This document shows positions 28,450 through 37,143 of a stretch of 64,000 nt of DNA, piece by piece; the first letter of the stretch is position 1, and every line of letters begins with the position of its first letter. A model generated the notes under the pieces. That model worked only from the letters and a program-made list of their open reading frames with translations, searched no databases and was not told the origin of the DNA. The position numbers and the translations under genes are program-made. The stretch spans positions 1-64,000 of the forward strand of contig NZ_BDBR01000039.1 in the NCBI RefSeq assembly GCF_001613085.1, given 5' to 3'. This DNA is from Nocardia salmonicida NBRC 13393. GTDB lineage: Bacteria > Actinomycetota > Actinomycetes > Mycobacteriales > Mycobacteriaceae.

Positions 28450-29202
28450 TCAGTTGATGAAGAAGGAGTAGTAGCCGGACTCGATGTCCTTGGCCGCCTG
28501 CGTGGGGTCGGAGACCTCCGAGGGCTCCGGACCGACCTTGAACCGCCAGTCGCGGGCTTTCCAGTCGCCGTTCTCCCACACCAGCGCGACCGTGGTGGTT
28601 GCCCACACCGTGCTCATCGCCTTCTGCCCTGCGGCGTTGATCGCCGACTGCCCGGCGGTCACGGTCCACACCGCGACTTCGGCCTCTTGCTCGGTGATCG
28701 AGCCGACGGTCACCGTGGCGGGCACGGTGTTGAACACGTCGTCAGTGGCTGGACGGCCCTTGGCGTCGGCCAGCGCCTTGGTCAGCGCCTGCGACGGATT
28801 GGCTGCGACCAACCGCGCCTGGACCTGCCCGATCTCGGCCTTGCCCCGATTGGCCTTGCTGATCGCCTGGATCACGTTGACCGCTGCAGTGGCCGCACCG
28901 CCCTTGTCACGGGTGTAGCCCGACGGGATGCCGTCCTGGAACGAGGTCGGGCCGTGAACAGTTTCGACCTTGGTCGCGGTGTCGGAACTGTCACTCCCCC
29001 CGGAGAACCCGAGAGCGGCGACAACAGTCACGACGATCGCGGCCGCGATGATGATGTAGAGCCGGGGCGGGGAGGTCCAGCTGCCCTTCTTCGCCGACCC
29101 GGTGTCCGTTCCCGCCGCTGCGGGGGTTCGGCCGCCGGTGGCGGGCTGGGCGGCGTTGGTCGCGGCCGCCCCGCGAGTCACTTTGGAGAAGTTCTTGGCC
29201 AT
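28450..29202 (-). CDS. VirB8/TcpC-like bitopic protein
   Basis: A 250-residue protein with a cytoplasmic N-terminus, one membrane helix (about 48-66, RLYIIIAAAIVVTVVAALG) and an extracytoplasmic domain ending in ALVWENGDWKARDWRF, a pattern typical of NTF2-fold VirB8/TcpC proteins of conjugation machines. It would be a scaffold for the channel. The start has TTGGAGCC upstream. Confidence 0.75.
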   Translation of the reverse strand: MAKNFSKVTRGAAATNAAQPATGGRTPAAAGTDTGSAKKGSWTSPPRLYIIIAAAIVVTVVAALGFSGGSDSSDTATKVETVHGPTSFQDGIPSGYTRDKGGAATAAVNVIQAISKANRGKAEIGQVQARLVAANPSQALTKALADAKGRPATDDVFNTVPATVTVGSITEQEAEVAVWTVTAGQSAINAAGQKAMSTVWATTTVALVWENGDWKARDWRFKVGPEPSEVSDPTQAAKDIESGYYSFFIN

Positions 29203-29229
29203 GATGGCTCCAATCAGGGAATGGTGTGG

Positions 29230-29484
29230 TCAGAGAACGAGATAGGCGATCAGGGCGACGGCACCGTAGGCCAGTAGCCCGGCGAACCCGGCGAGTCCGG
29301 ACCGGAGATGTTCGTACTGCTCCGAGATCAGGTGTGCGGGGCCCTGGTGGCGAACCCGCATGTACCCGCGCCATGCTCGCGCCGAGATCACCAGGCTCAG
29401 CGCCAACGCGAGCGCGTAGAGCACCACGTAGACCGTGACGAGGGTAGAAACGCTGGGCACGTTCATGAGCGGGTACGCGTCCAT
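29230..29484 (-). CDS. Small two-TM protein, 84 aa
   Basis: Two membrane helices (about residues 13-33 and 64-83) are joined by a basic loop (SARAWRGYMRVRHQG). No family is recognised. It lies between the VirB2-like and VirB8-like genes, so a structural or assembly role in the channel is likely. ATG 29484 follows CGGAG. Confidence 0.7.
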   Translation of the reverse strand: MDAYPLMNVPSVSTLVTVYVVLYALALALSLVISARAWRGYMRVRHQGPAHLISEQYEHLRSGLAGFAGLLAYGAVALIAYLVL

Positions 29485-29497
29485 AGCAGGACTCCGA

Positions 29498-29905
29498 TCA
29501 GAACAGGGCGATGACTGCGGCGAAGATGAACGGCAGCGCGACGCAGATCATGAGCGCGACTACCGCGTCACGCAGGCCAGCCGTCTTCTCGGACAAGCTC
29601 TGGGCGTATCCGCCCTTGCGCGCGCTTGCGTACTCGCCAGCTGCACGCAGGGCGCTGAACGCCAGCCACACGAAGACCAACCCCCAAGCCCCGCCGAGGA
29701 TCTTCTGCCAGGCCTTGGTGAATTCCACGCCGAATACCGAAAAGTCCGGCGTGATCCCATCCCAAGGGTTGGTGCCCTTGGCCAGGATCAGTGTGGCGGC
29801 GTCGCCGGCGGCAGCCGACGCGACGCCACCCGACAACACGACCGCGATTGTGACGATGCCCGCTACCGCGACGGCGCGGGTGGTGGTGGTACGGATGCTG
29901 TTCAT
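29498..29905 (-). CDS. VirB2-like small membrane protein
   Basis: A 135-residue protein with a signal peptide (AVAVAGIVTIAVVLSGGVASAAAG) and two further hydrophobic helices separated by a basic loop (ASARKGGYAQSLSEKTAG). Size and topology fit VirB2/TrbC-type pilins or their Gram-positive counterparts. No sequence motif proves this. The longer frame to 30508 is an out-of-frame shadow of the next gene; ATG 29905 follows AAAGGA. Confidence 0.75.
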   Translation of the reverse strand: MNSIRTTTTRAVAVAGIVTIAVVLSGGVASAAAGDAATLILAKGTNPWDGITPDFSVFGVEFTKAWQKILGGAWGLVFVWLAFSALRAAGEYASARKGGYAQSLSEKTAGLRDAVVALMICVALPFIFAAVIALF

Positions 29906-29919
29906 GCGAAGAGTCCTTT

Positions 29920-31218
29920 CTAGGCGCCGAAGCGCCGTACACGATCGGTCGCGGGAATGAGCGGCCTGTCCGGTCGGGGGTCGTTGATGTCGGTGCGCTG
30001 CAAGCCGACCAGGGATTCGAGGTTGGCGCCGTTGCCGCGAGCGAACGGGCGGTAGGTCGGGGTGCGCAGCGGCGAGGACACCGCCAGCGATGTCGCGGCC
30101 ATCGCCGCGACCCGCGTCCACGCGGTGACGGTGTTCTCCGAGAGCTTGGAGTGGTTGATGCGGCCGCCGGCGGCCAGGTCGGGATCCCACGGGACCTCCA
30201 CGGCGTTGCGGACTCCGCGGGAACGCAGCGCGCCCAGGATCGCCTCGCGGCGTTCTTCGGTGACGCCGCCAGGCGGAGTGGTGAGCACGACGATCGCGTT
30301 CGTGACCAGCGTGTGCAGGCCCAGATCGTGCAGCGCGGCGAGGGTGCGGCACACGACGATGGCCGAGTCCTCCCGCAAGGTCATCGGCACGATCATCAGG
30401 TGCGCGGTGTAGGCGGCCCACAGCCAGCTGGAGCGGGTGCGATTGTTGTCGGTATCGAGGATGATCAGATCCCGCCAGCGGGCCAGGATCTGGTGGACCG
30501 TGCGGCATTCGTCGGCGGTGAGCTGGACCCCGGCCTGCGCCGCACCCGAGGGCAGGATCTCATTGCGAGTGGGCTGCATCCGCAGGTACCCGGTCAGCGC
30601 CGAGGTCGGCGTCGAGGGGTCGAGCAGCTGATCAGCGTCCTCGAGCACCAGCCGCACCGACGCCTCTTCCGGCAGATCCGAGGCCGCGCGGGCACCGAGG
30701 GTGCCGTCGGCGTCGGTCGCATCCCACACGACCACGCCGCCGCCGGTGTGGCTTCGAGCCTCACCGAAGATCGCGCCGAGCATCAGCGCGGTGACGGTGT
30801 TGCCTTCGCCGCCTTTGGGATTGGCGACCATGATGGTCTGGTGGCCGACCCACTGCTGCTTGACCGCGGCCAGGGCGGCACGCGCCTCCAGCTCGGGCAG
30901 CCGCGGCTTGAGCCCCAGCAGACCGCCGGTGGTGGCGTTGGCCCATCCGCGAAATCCCCAGCGGGCAGGGTGATCATCGGCGGAGGCTACTGGCGTCATC
31001 CCTGCCAGTTCGTCGACCGACGGGCGGGGGGCGTCGATTTCACGGCGGGTGGCGGCGAAGATATCGGCGTCGCCCGAGAGCGGGATGCGTGCGGCGGACC
31101 CGCCTGAGACCGGAGTTTGGTCCAGGTCGTCGTCCTCAGCGGGTTTGGGCGCCGGTGCGGTTTTGCGGACTGCCCGCAGGTTGACGGCTGGCTCGGCGGG
31201 GTAGCTGCGTTCGGTCAT
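29920..31218 (-). CDS. ParA/MinD-like ATPase with defective P-loop
   Basis: A 432-residue protein. A disordered acidic N-terminus of about 80 residues is followed by a ParA/MinD-type domain starting IMVANPKGGEGNT. The signature lysine (K135) is present, but the catalytic P-loop lysine of the usual KGGxGKT is asparagine (N140). Later motifs are DATDADGTLGARA, a DLIILDTDNN Walker B-like strand and VVLTTPPGG. It lies in the transfer operon, so it may position the machine or act as a chaperone rather than partition DNA. The start has AAAGGAAG upstream. Confidence 0.82.
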   Translation of the reverse strand: MTERSYPAEPAVNLRAVRKTAPAPKPAEDDDLDQTPVSGGSAARIPLSGDADIFAATRREIDAPRPSVDELAGMTPVASADDHPARWGFRGWANATTGGLLGLKPRLPELEARAALAAVKQQWVGHQTIMVANPKGGEGNTVTALMLGAIFGEARSHTGGGVVVWDATDADGTLGARAASDLPEEASVRLVLEDADQLLDPSTPTSALTGYLRMQPTRNEILPSGAAQAGVQLTADECRTVHQILARWRDLIILDTDNNRTRSSWLWAAYTAHLMIVPMTLREDSAIVVCRTLAALHDLGLHTLVTNAIVVLTTPPGGVTEERREAILGALRSRGVRNAVEVPWDPDLAAGGRINHSKLSENTVTAWTRVAAMAATSLAVSSPLRTPTYRPFARGNGANLESLVGLQRTDINDPRPDRPLIPATDRVRRFGA

Positions 31219-31257
31219 GGAGTGCTTCCTTTCAGTGAGTGCGGATGGGCGGGGTGG

Positions 31258-31884
31258 TCACCGTGGTCGGACAGAGGCCACCTCCCACCCGTTGGAGCCC
31301 CGCGTGAGCTTCACGTCGACGATCTTCTGGAGGGTCTGGGTGGTGGTGCCGTCGGGCAGCGTCACCGCCTGCTCGACCACGAGCTGGGTGTAGGCGGTCG
31401 TGGCCGTCGCGGGCGGTGTCGGCTCGGCGCCGCGATGCGCGGTCACGACCATCCGTGCCTTCTGGCCCGCCCACCCCATCCAGTCCGCGCCGGGAGACCC
31501 GACAGGCGCGGTCGCGGTGACCTGCTCGGCGTAGGCCGAACTCAGTAGCGGGGCAGTCCGTGCCGCAGCCGCGTTGGGTCCGTTGTCGGTGCCCGGTTCC
31601 CAGGCGAACCAGATCTGTGCTGCTGCGATCGCGACGGCGACCGGGTCGGTGCGATTGGGCCCGGTCTGCTGAGTCGGCAGGGACGGCACGGTGGTCACCG
31701 AGCGCCGCGTCGACGGCCCGTCCATGCCTGGAGTCCACTGCTGGGCACGGGGGCCGGTCGTGCTCGATGTGGTCGAGGTTGACTCGTCAGACCCGGTTCC
31801 GCACGCGCACAGGGTGATTGCGACCGCGACGGCGATTCCGGCGAGCAGTGAGCGCGTTCCGCGGCGCGCGTTGGCCGGGTTCAC
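31258..31884 (-). CDS. Probable lipoprotein of the transfer operon
   Basis: A 208-residue protein with a signal peptide and lipobox-like LCAC near residue 22, a Ser/Thr-rich linker and a C-terminal domain ending in KIVDVKLTRGSNGWEVASV, again like an NTF2/VirB8-type fold. The start is the GTG at 31884, whose GTGA overlaps the stop of the upstream gene. An extracytoplasmic role is likely. Confidence 0.7.
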   Translation of the reverse strand: MNPANARRGTRSLLAGIAVAVAITLCACGTGSDESTSTTSSTTGPRAQQWTPGMDGPSTRRSVTTVPSLPTQQTGPNRTDPVAVAIAAAQIWFAWEPGTDNGPNAAAARTAPLLSSAYAEQVTATAPVGSPGADWMGWAGQKARMVVTAHRGAEPTPPATATTAYTQLVVEQAVTLPDGTTTQTLQKIVDVKLTRGSNGWEVASVRPR

Positions 31885-32609
31885 AGCACACCGTTCACGG
31901 TGATGCACGCGGCCGTGACCAGCGCGGCCACCACGGTGTACTGGGCGGTGACGGCTACTGCCCGGATCAGCGGATCGAAGATCGGCTGCTGGGTCGTCAA
32001 TCGGATGTAGACGGCGGTCACGCCCCAGACCAGCAGCACTACGGCCACGGCCGGAACCCAGGTGAGCGCCGTGGCGGCCAGGTGCCCGAAGACCCAGTCG
32101 TTGAGGGTGTGAACCCGATCGGAGCTCAGGGGTCGTCCGAGTTCGGTTCGGGTGAAGCCGAAATCGAGTCCGAGCAGGCACAACAGCGACATCGCCCACT
32201 GCTGCGCCCAATGTCCCCACGACTTGGGCTCATCGGCGACGAGCAGGTGGGCACGCAGCTTGTCGATCTGGGTGTGCAGCGCCTGCCAGTGATCGGCGGC
32301 GTCGGGGTTGGTCGGCTGCTCACCGAGCGGGGTGGTGGTGTCGGTGATCAGATGCTGCTCGCGCCAGAGCGCTACCTGCTCGGCGAGGGCGAACCACCGT
32401 TCACTGTGGCGCCAGTGCGGCACCGGCCCGAGGTGGGTGATGAGCCAATCGGGAAGCGGCTGCGCCCGGTCGGGATCGGTGTAGCCGTGCTGTTCACGGT
32501 AGGCCTGGACCGCGCGCTGAAGCGCGGGTGTCGGGGCCGGACCGGTACTGGACAGCTTCACGTTGGTGCTCCTCGCGAGATAGGTGGTGCGGCGGGCGTA
32601 GGCGGTCAT
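31881..32609 (-). CDS. Two/three-TM protein with PDW-HLGP domain
   Basis: A 242-residue protein. The N-terminal half is soluble and carries YREQHGYTDPDR followed by the PDWLITHLGPVP domain shared with TraA and the giant helicase. The C-terminal half has membrane helices (about 170-195 and 215-240). It starts with an ATGA overlap on the cell-wall hydrolase gene. It could display, on the cytoplasmic face of the channel, a domain that the transferred proteins also carry. Confidence 0.78.
   Translation of the reverse strand: MTAYARRTTYLARSTNVKLSSTGPAPTPALQRAVQAYREQHGYTDPDRAQPLPDWLITHLGPVPHWRHSERWFALAEQVALWREQHLITDTTTPLGEQPTNPDAADHWQALHTQIDKLRAHLLVADEPKSWGHWAQQWAMSLLCLLGLDFGFTRTELGRPLSSDRVHTLNDWVFGHLAATALTWVPAVAVVLLVWGVTAVYIRLTTQQPIFDPLIRAVAVTAQYTVVAALVTAACITVNGVL
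32251..32453 (-). other. PDW-HLGP shared domain, copy 3 (membrane protein)
   Basis: The conserved pattern is PDW-x3-HLGPVP, W.ALAEQVALWREQH.ITD, PLG..P, W..L. and a final helix with LRAHL. Spacing is the same as in the TraA and giant-helicase copies. Unlike those it is not at the C-terminus but precedes membrane helices. Confidence 0.7.
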
Positions 32610-34252
32610 GCGGTGAACCTCCGTGCCTGGAAATCGGATCCGACCGCCTCAGCGATCGGCGAGAGCTTGACCGGGACACCGAAGGTCGGTGCGTGCACGA
32701 CCTCGCCGTTGCCCACGTACATCGCGACGTGCTGAGGGTCGCCGCCGGACGGGAAGACCAGGTCACCGGCGGCGAGCTGATCGGGCGCGACCGGGGTGGC
32801 GCGCGGATCGTTGAGCTGGCGGGTCGTGTAGTGGTCCAGCATGATCTTGCCGTCGGAGGCGGCCGCGACGGCGTAGATCATCAGTCCGGAGCAGTCGAAC
32901 CCGACCTCTCCCCCGTCCAGGCCGCCGGTCGGACCGTTCGCGTCGCCGCCACCCCAGACGTAGGGCGAGCCTTCCCAGCGTCGCGCCGCGGCGGCCGCGC
33001 GCTGCCCGAACCCACCGGCGAGCATCGCGCCGGGCTGCGGTGTCGGCAGCGACCAGCGGCGGGCAGTGTCGGGGATTTCCTTGACATAGGCCAGGGTTTC
33101 GGCGTTCTGGCACACCTGCCCGGCGCCGAGGGTGCCGCCGGGTCCGCAGTTGTACATGCTCAGCATCAGCTCGACCGGGTCGCCGGTGAGCTTGCCCGAC
33201 GCCAGGCCGTCCTTGACGATGCGCATCAGCTCGCAGTTGTAAGCCGCCTGCGACATCACCGCGTCGGCGACATTGTTGATGTCGCGCTTGCCGTCTCCGT
33301 CGCCGTCGACCGCATGCTGATCCCACGTTCCCTGGAGGAACTGGGCCGGACCCATGGCCTGGGCCGGGGACACCAGCCCCTTCTGGAAGCCCGACTCGTT
33401 GCGCAGCTGCGCGGCGATCAGCGGAGCGGGTGTGTCCGGGCAGGCCTGGGCACCCTTGTTGATCCAGGGGATGTACTCCGCGGCGGCGGGATACTCCGCG
33501 AGCAACTTGGACACGTCCAGGCCTCCCGCGCCGACCTTCGGGCCGCACCCGACACCGCCGGTGCGGCCCGTGGCGGCCGCCAGCGCTATCTGCGCGGTGG
33601 TGGTGCCGGCGGCGGTCGGGCCGGCGGATCGCGAGCTGCTCGGTTGTCCGGCGGCTTGGACGTTGGCGTCGGTCGGGGACTTGGCCTGGGCGAACCAGGG
33701 CATCGGGTCGATCTGCTTGCCGCCGTTGAACCGGCCGCCGGGCACGACCTCCAGATGCAGGTGGGGGCCGGAGGATTCGCCGTCGCTGCCGACGTTGGCG
33801 ATGTGGTCACCGGCTTTGACCTTCTGGCCCTTCTTGACCAGCACGCCGTGAGCCCATTCGTGGCCGTAGACGATCGAGACCTTCTGGCCGCCGACGGTGG
33901 AGTCGACGACGACCCAGTGCCCGAAGCCGGACGCGGTACCGGCGGCGCTGACTTCGCCGTCGGTGGCCGCGTAGATCGGGGTGCCGTCGGGGGCGGCGAG
34001 GTCGACGCCGAGGTGGGCACCGCCGCGAGAGCCGAAGGTGTCCGAGACCGTGTAGGTGCCCTCCTTGAGGGGGAAGATCACCGATCCGGACGGGGCGCTG
34101 TTGCTGTTGGTGGGCAGGCAGTTCGAGGCGTCGGGGGTCTTGGGAAGACCGCCGGAGCCGATGAGCGCGCCGGAGCACAGCACAATAATGGCGGCCACCG
34201 CGAGAACCAGGCTCCAGCCTTTGCTGGAAGCACCGGTCGCCGAGTCGCTCAT
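32606..34252 (-). CDS. Triple-domain cell-wall hydrolase (M23, SLT, NlpC/P60)
   Basis: A 548-residue membrane-anchored protein (helix about 13-33). An M23/LytM domain holds H80, D84, H131 and H166 (AHLGVD, YGHEW, HLHLE). A lytic-transglycosylase domain has the catalytic-type glutamate E286 in RNESGF and AMGPAQF. An NlpC/P60 domain has C454 (FDCSGL) and H508 (DPQHVAMYVG). It would cut peptide cross-links and glycan strands to pass the DNA channel. Two-domain SLT-NlpC proteins are usual in Gram-positive conjugation; the added M23 domain with intact zinc ligands is notable. The next gene starts on its stop codon. Confidence 0.9.
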   Translation of the reverse strand: MSDSATGASSKGWSLVLAVAAIIVLCSGALIGSGGLPKTPDASNCLPTNSNSAPSGSVIFPLKEGTYTVSDTFGSRGGAHLGVDLAAPDGTPIYAATDGEVSAAGTASGFGHWVVVDSTVGGQKVSIVYGHEWAHGVLVKKGQKVKAGDHIANVGSDGESSGPHLHLEVVPGGRFNGGKQIDPMPWFAQAKSPTDANVQAAGQPSSSRSAGPTAAGTTTAQIALAAATGRTGGVGCGPKVGAGGLDVSKLLAEYPAAAEYIPWINKGAQACPDTPAPLIAAQLRNESGFQKGLVSPAQAMGPAQFLQGTWDQHAVDGDGDGKRDINNVADAVMSQAAYNCELMRIVKDGLASGKLTGDPVELMLSMYNCGPGGTLGAGQVCQNAETLAYVKEIPDTARRWSLPTPQPGAMLAGGFGQRAAAAARRWEGSPYVWGGGDANGPTGGLDGGEVGFDCSGLMIYAVAAASDGKIMLDHYTTRQLNDPRATPVAPDQLAAGDLVFPSGGDPQHVAMYVGNGEVVHAPTFGVPVKLSPIAEAVGSDFQARRFTA

Positions 34253-34328
34253 CGCGTCAACGCCTTTCGTGTCAGTCAGTGGATCGACCCCGCCCAGGGC
34301 ACGAACAAAAGAGAAATGGAGCTGGCTT

Positions 34329-34436
34329 CTACGGCTGCCCGTGTCCTCCTGCGGATGGTGTGGTCGGCGAGCTCGCCGAGCAGAGGGAGACCGTGCCGAA
34401 CAGCGTCTTGCCCGCCCAGGCCGTCGATGTCAGCAC
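34329..34436 (-). CDS. Possible 35-aa peptide
   Basis: A short frame in the 224-bp gap between the cutinase-like and hydrolase genes. It starts at a GTG (34436; a second GTG at 34442) just after GGGAGGAGG and reads LTSTAWAGKTLFGTVSL then a Ser/Pro/Gly tail. The strong ribosome site is the only support. It could be a leader peptide or nothing. Confidence 0.3.
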   Translation of the reverse strand: MLTSTAWAGKTLFGTVSLCSASSPTTPSAGGHGQP

Positions 34437-34476
34437 GGTCACCCTCCTCCCTTCGTCTCGTATCGAAATCTGTTGG

Positions 34477-36456
34477 CTAAGCGGGGATCTGGCCGGACAG
34501 GAACGTCAGCAGCTGCTGCACTCCCTGCCCGTAGTTCACGTGGGCACCGGAGGCGTAGAAGGTGGCGACCTCGAGCCCTTGGGAGGCCACGTCGACCAGA
34601 TCGCCCACGCCGTCGGACCCGGCGATGCCCAGCAGCGCGTTAGCCATGCCCGCCAGGTCGGCGGAGCCGACGCTGGTGGAGAGCGCGTTGGCCTGCTGGC
34701 CGACCGTGCCGGACTTGCCCAGCTGCGAGACGTCGGTCTTGGTGCCGCCGCCGGTGAACATCGAGGCGACCGCGGCGGCAAGGTCGATGCCGACCGGCGC
34801 GAGCCCGGTCATCGCGGCCCCGGCGCCGAGCAGGTCGCCCTTGGTCAGCTTGTCGACCGCGGCCCACAGCACTTCCTGTGCTTGGCCGATGTCGTTGGCG
34901 ATGCGGACGATGTCGAGGTTGGCCAGGAACCCGACGACCATCCCGACGATCGTCGCGGTCCCGGAGGGATCGAAGACGCTGGCGGCGGTGATGATCGAGG
35001 CGATCAGCGACAGGTCCACCCCGGCGGCCATCTTGATCACCGGGGAGAACAGGTTGTTGATGTCTCCGGCGAGCTTGTGCGCACCGTTGATGTCGCCGGT
35101 GGCGATCGCCCCGGGCAGCTTGACGAAGCAGTCCAGGATCGCGGGCAGGTTCGCCGCGGTCGAGGCCGCGCCGGTGACCGCGTTGGTGATCTGCTTGATG
35201 ATCGTGTTCGGCTTGAGCAGCTTGAGGATCGACAGCCCCGACGACAGCGTCGAGGTGTCGAGGCTGGTCAGCGGTGAGGTCGCCGTGGAGAGCTGATCGG
35301 CGCGGGTGGACAGGGCGTCCTTGGCGTTCGTCCCGCCGGTGGTGGTGCTGGCGCTGGTAGAGCCGCCGCCCGAGAGCAGCTGGCTGGCGGTGTTGGCCAG
35401 CGACGCCGCCGAGGAGATCGCGCCGGTGATGTCGATCTTGCTCACCGCGTCGAGCACCGAGTTCGCCGCCGCCTCGTTGGAACCCTGCGGAGCGGTCTTC
35501 AACGCTTCGGCCGCCGAGGGGTTGTCCTTGACGAAGGTCGCCACGTCCTGCAGCGGGGTGAGCGTGCCGACCAGCGAGCTGGCCCCCGATCCCACGCCGG
35601 CGACGTCGGTGGCGGTGGAGAGCGACTCGACGCCGTTCTCGCTCGGTAGCGACTTGGTGCGATCGGCCAGTGTGGACACCGTCGAGGCGATACCCGCCAG
35701 GTCACCGCGGGAGAAGTCGCTGACCAGCGAGCTGGCGAGCTGTCCGCTGTCGGAACTGGAGTCGGTGTTGCCGCCCAGGGTCTGCCCGATCGCCGAGACG
35801 ATCGGAGAGGCGCTGTCGGAGACCGAGCAGTACAGGTCACCGTCACCGCAGATCGAGCGGGTGACCTTGGTCAGCGAGCCGAAGCCCTCGGGGCGAACCC
35901 CGGCGATGCCGTGGCCGTCCTGCTGCGTCCCGAGTTCCAGAGTGGACTTGGGGTCGCGTCGCGGATCCGAGAGCAGCCCGACGCCGAGCACGCGCTCCGC
36001 GCCGATCGGGCCCTTGCCGTTGCCGATCTCGGAGGCGACATCGCCCATGCCGTCCGCGCCCTGGGAGTATCCGGCCAGTACCAGCTTCGTCGAGGAGCAC
36101 AGACCAGTCAGGATCTCTTTGATCTTGCTGGTCAGGGTCGCCTTGGACTGGGTGTAAGCCAGGCCCTGATCGAACGCGCTGGCGGCGTAGGGCACGTACA
36201 GGACCGTGATGTCGTTGCCGAACTTGGATTTCAGGCCGCTGCCGAGCGGGTTGAGCATGCCGTTGGCGGGTTGCTGGTACATGTCGGCGGCCGCGGTGGT
36301 CTCCCACGTGCCGGGTGCGATGAGCGCGGTGTACGGGGTGCATCCCGCGGCGCCGATCGCGGCGGCGTTTCCGGCTCCGGTGATGGTCACCGCCGAGGTC
36401 ACCGATAGGGCGGCGACCGCTCCTACCAGGACCTTTCGAGCCCAATGTTGTTTCAT
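34477..36456 (-). CDS. Cutinase-like protein with fold split by about 400-residue insertion
   Basis: A secreted 659-residue protein with a signal peptide (about 1-32). The N-terminal part is a cutinase/alpha-beta hydrolase: nucleophile S131 in AGYSQGAD and the disulfide/aspartate motif CGDGDLYC (C203, D207, C210). In ordinary cutinases the catalytic histidine follows within about 10-20 residues. Here none does; instead a hydrophobic, Ser/Thr/Ala-rich segment runs from about 211 to 625, and the cutinase-like ending GAHVNYGQGVQQLLTF with H639 comes at the extreme C-terminus. The triad may thus be complete but interrupted. In a mycolate-bearing host such an enzyme could open or sense the lipid envelope during transfer. 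The start follows AGGGGCAGG. Confidence 0.85.
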   Translation of the reverse strand: MKQHWARKVLVGAVAALSVTSAVTITGAGNAAAIGAAGCTPYTALIAPGTWETTAAADMYQQPANGMLNPLGSGLKSKFGNDITVLYVPYAASAFDQGLAYTQSKATLTSKIKEILTGLCSSTKLVLAGYSQGADGMGDVASEIGNGKGPIGAERVLGVGLLSDPRRDPKSTLELGTQQDGHGIAGVRPEGFGSLTKVTRSICGDGDLYCSVSDSASPIVSAIGQTLGGNTDSSSDSGQLASSLVSDFSRGDLAGIASTVSTLADRTKSLPSENGVESLSTATDVAGVGSGASSLVGTLTPLQDVATFVKDNPSAAEALKTAPQGSNEAAANSVLDAVSKIDITGAISSAASLANTASQLLSGGGSTSASTTTGGTNAKDALSTRADQLSTATSPLTSLDTSTLSSGLSILKLLKPNTIIKQITNAVTGAASTAANLPAILDCFVKLPGAIATGDINGAHKLAGDINNLFSPVIKMAAGVDLSLIASIITAASVFDPSGTATIVGMVVGFLANLDIVRIANDIGQAQEVLWAAVDKLTKGDLLGAGAAMTGLAPVGIDLAAAVASMFTGGGTKTDVSQLGKSGTVGQQANALSTSVGSADLAGMANALLGIAGSDGVGDLVDVASQGLEVATFYASGAHVNYGQGVQQLLTFLSGQIPA

Positions 36457-36468
36457 CGCCTGCCCCTT

Positions 36469-37143
36469 CTAGGCCCTGCTGATGTCGGTGATGAGGGTGC
36501 GACCCTGGCTGGTCACGGTGGTGATGCGCTGGCGGATGAGCTTCGGTTCCGCTGTGGCGGGCCGGTACTCGGTGATCTCGACGTAGAACTGGCCGGGGGT
36601 TTCGGGCCGGATGACCACGCAGTGGACCGTTCCGGCCGGGGTGTCGTCGGCGCCGGCTTGGATCGACTCGGCGGGGTTGACGTGGGCGTCTTCGGCGACG
36701 ACCTCACGTGCCTTCACCCCGTCGCGCGCGACGTAATAGGCGTGCTCGAACGCGAGGATCGCCGCGGGCCCGGAATCGGTGCCGCCGGGCCCGTTCCCCC
36801 GCACCACCCCGGGTTCGGTCGCGGGCCCGCACTGGCTGGCGGGCGAGGTGGTCTTCGGCGCGGTGCTGATCGCGGGTACCAGCGCGGTGGTGGTCGAGTC
36901 CTCGTCACCGCCGCCGAGCGCGGCGACCGCACCGGCGGTGACCGCCGTTGCCGCCGCCGCGCCGAGGACCACCCGGGTCATGCGCCCGGACTTGCGAGCA
37001 CGGGGCCCGAATGTGCGGGTGCGTCGCGGTTTCGGCGCGGGCACCAGCAGCATGGCGTCCCCGCGCTTGGGGGTGCGCCCGGCCGCGCCGAACCAGTCGA
37101 TCAGCCCGGTGGGTGCGGCGGGTGGCCGCGACTGCCCCGCCAT
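36469..37143 (-). CDS. Bitopic protein with NTF2-like domain
   Basis: A 224-residue protein with a basic cytoplasmic N-terminus (KPRRTRTFGPRARKSGRMTR), one membrane helix (about 57-73) and an extracytoplasmic domain containing AILAFEHAYYVARDG and YVEITEYRPA, which fits an NTF2/VirB8-like fold. It is one of several such proteins in the operon. ATG 37143 overlaps the upstream stop (TGATG). Confidence 0.68.
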   Translation of the reverse strand: MAGQSRPPAAPTGLIDWFGAAGRTPKRGDAMLLVPAPKPRRTRTFGPRARKSGRMTRVVLGAAAATAVTAGAVAALGGGDEDSTTTALVPAISTAPKTTSPASQCGPATEPGVVRGNGPGGTDSGPAAILAFEHAYYVARDGVKAREVVAEDAHVNPAESIQAGADDTPAGTVHCVVIRPETPGQFYVEITEYRPATAEPKLIRQRITTVTSQGRTLITDISRA

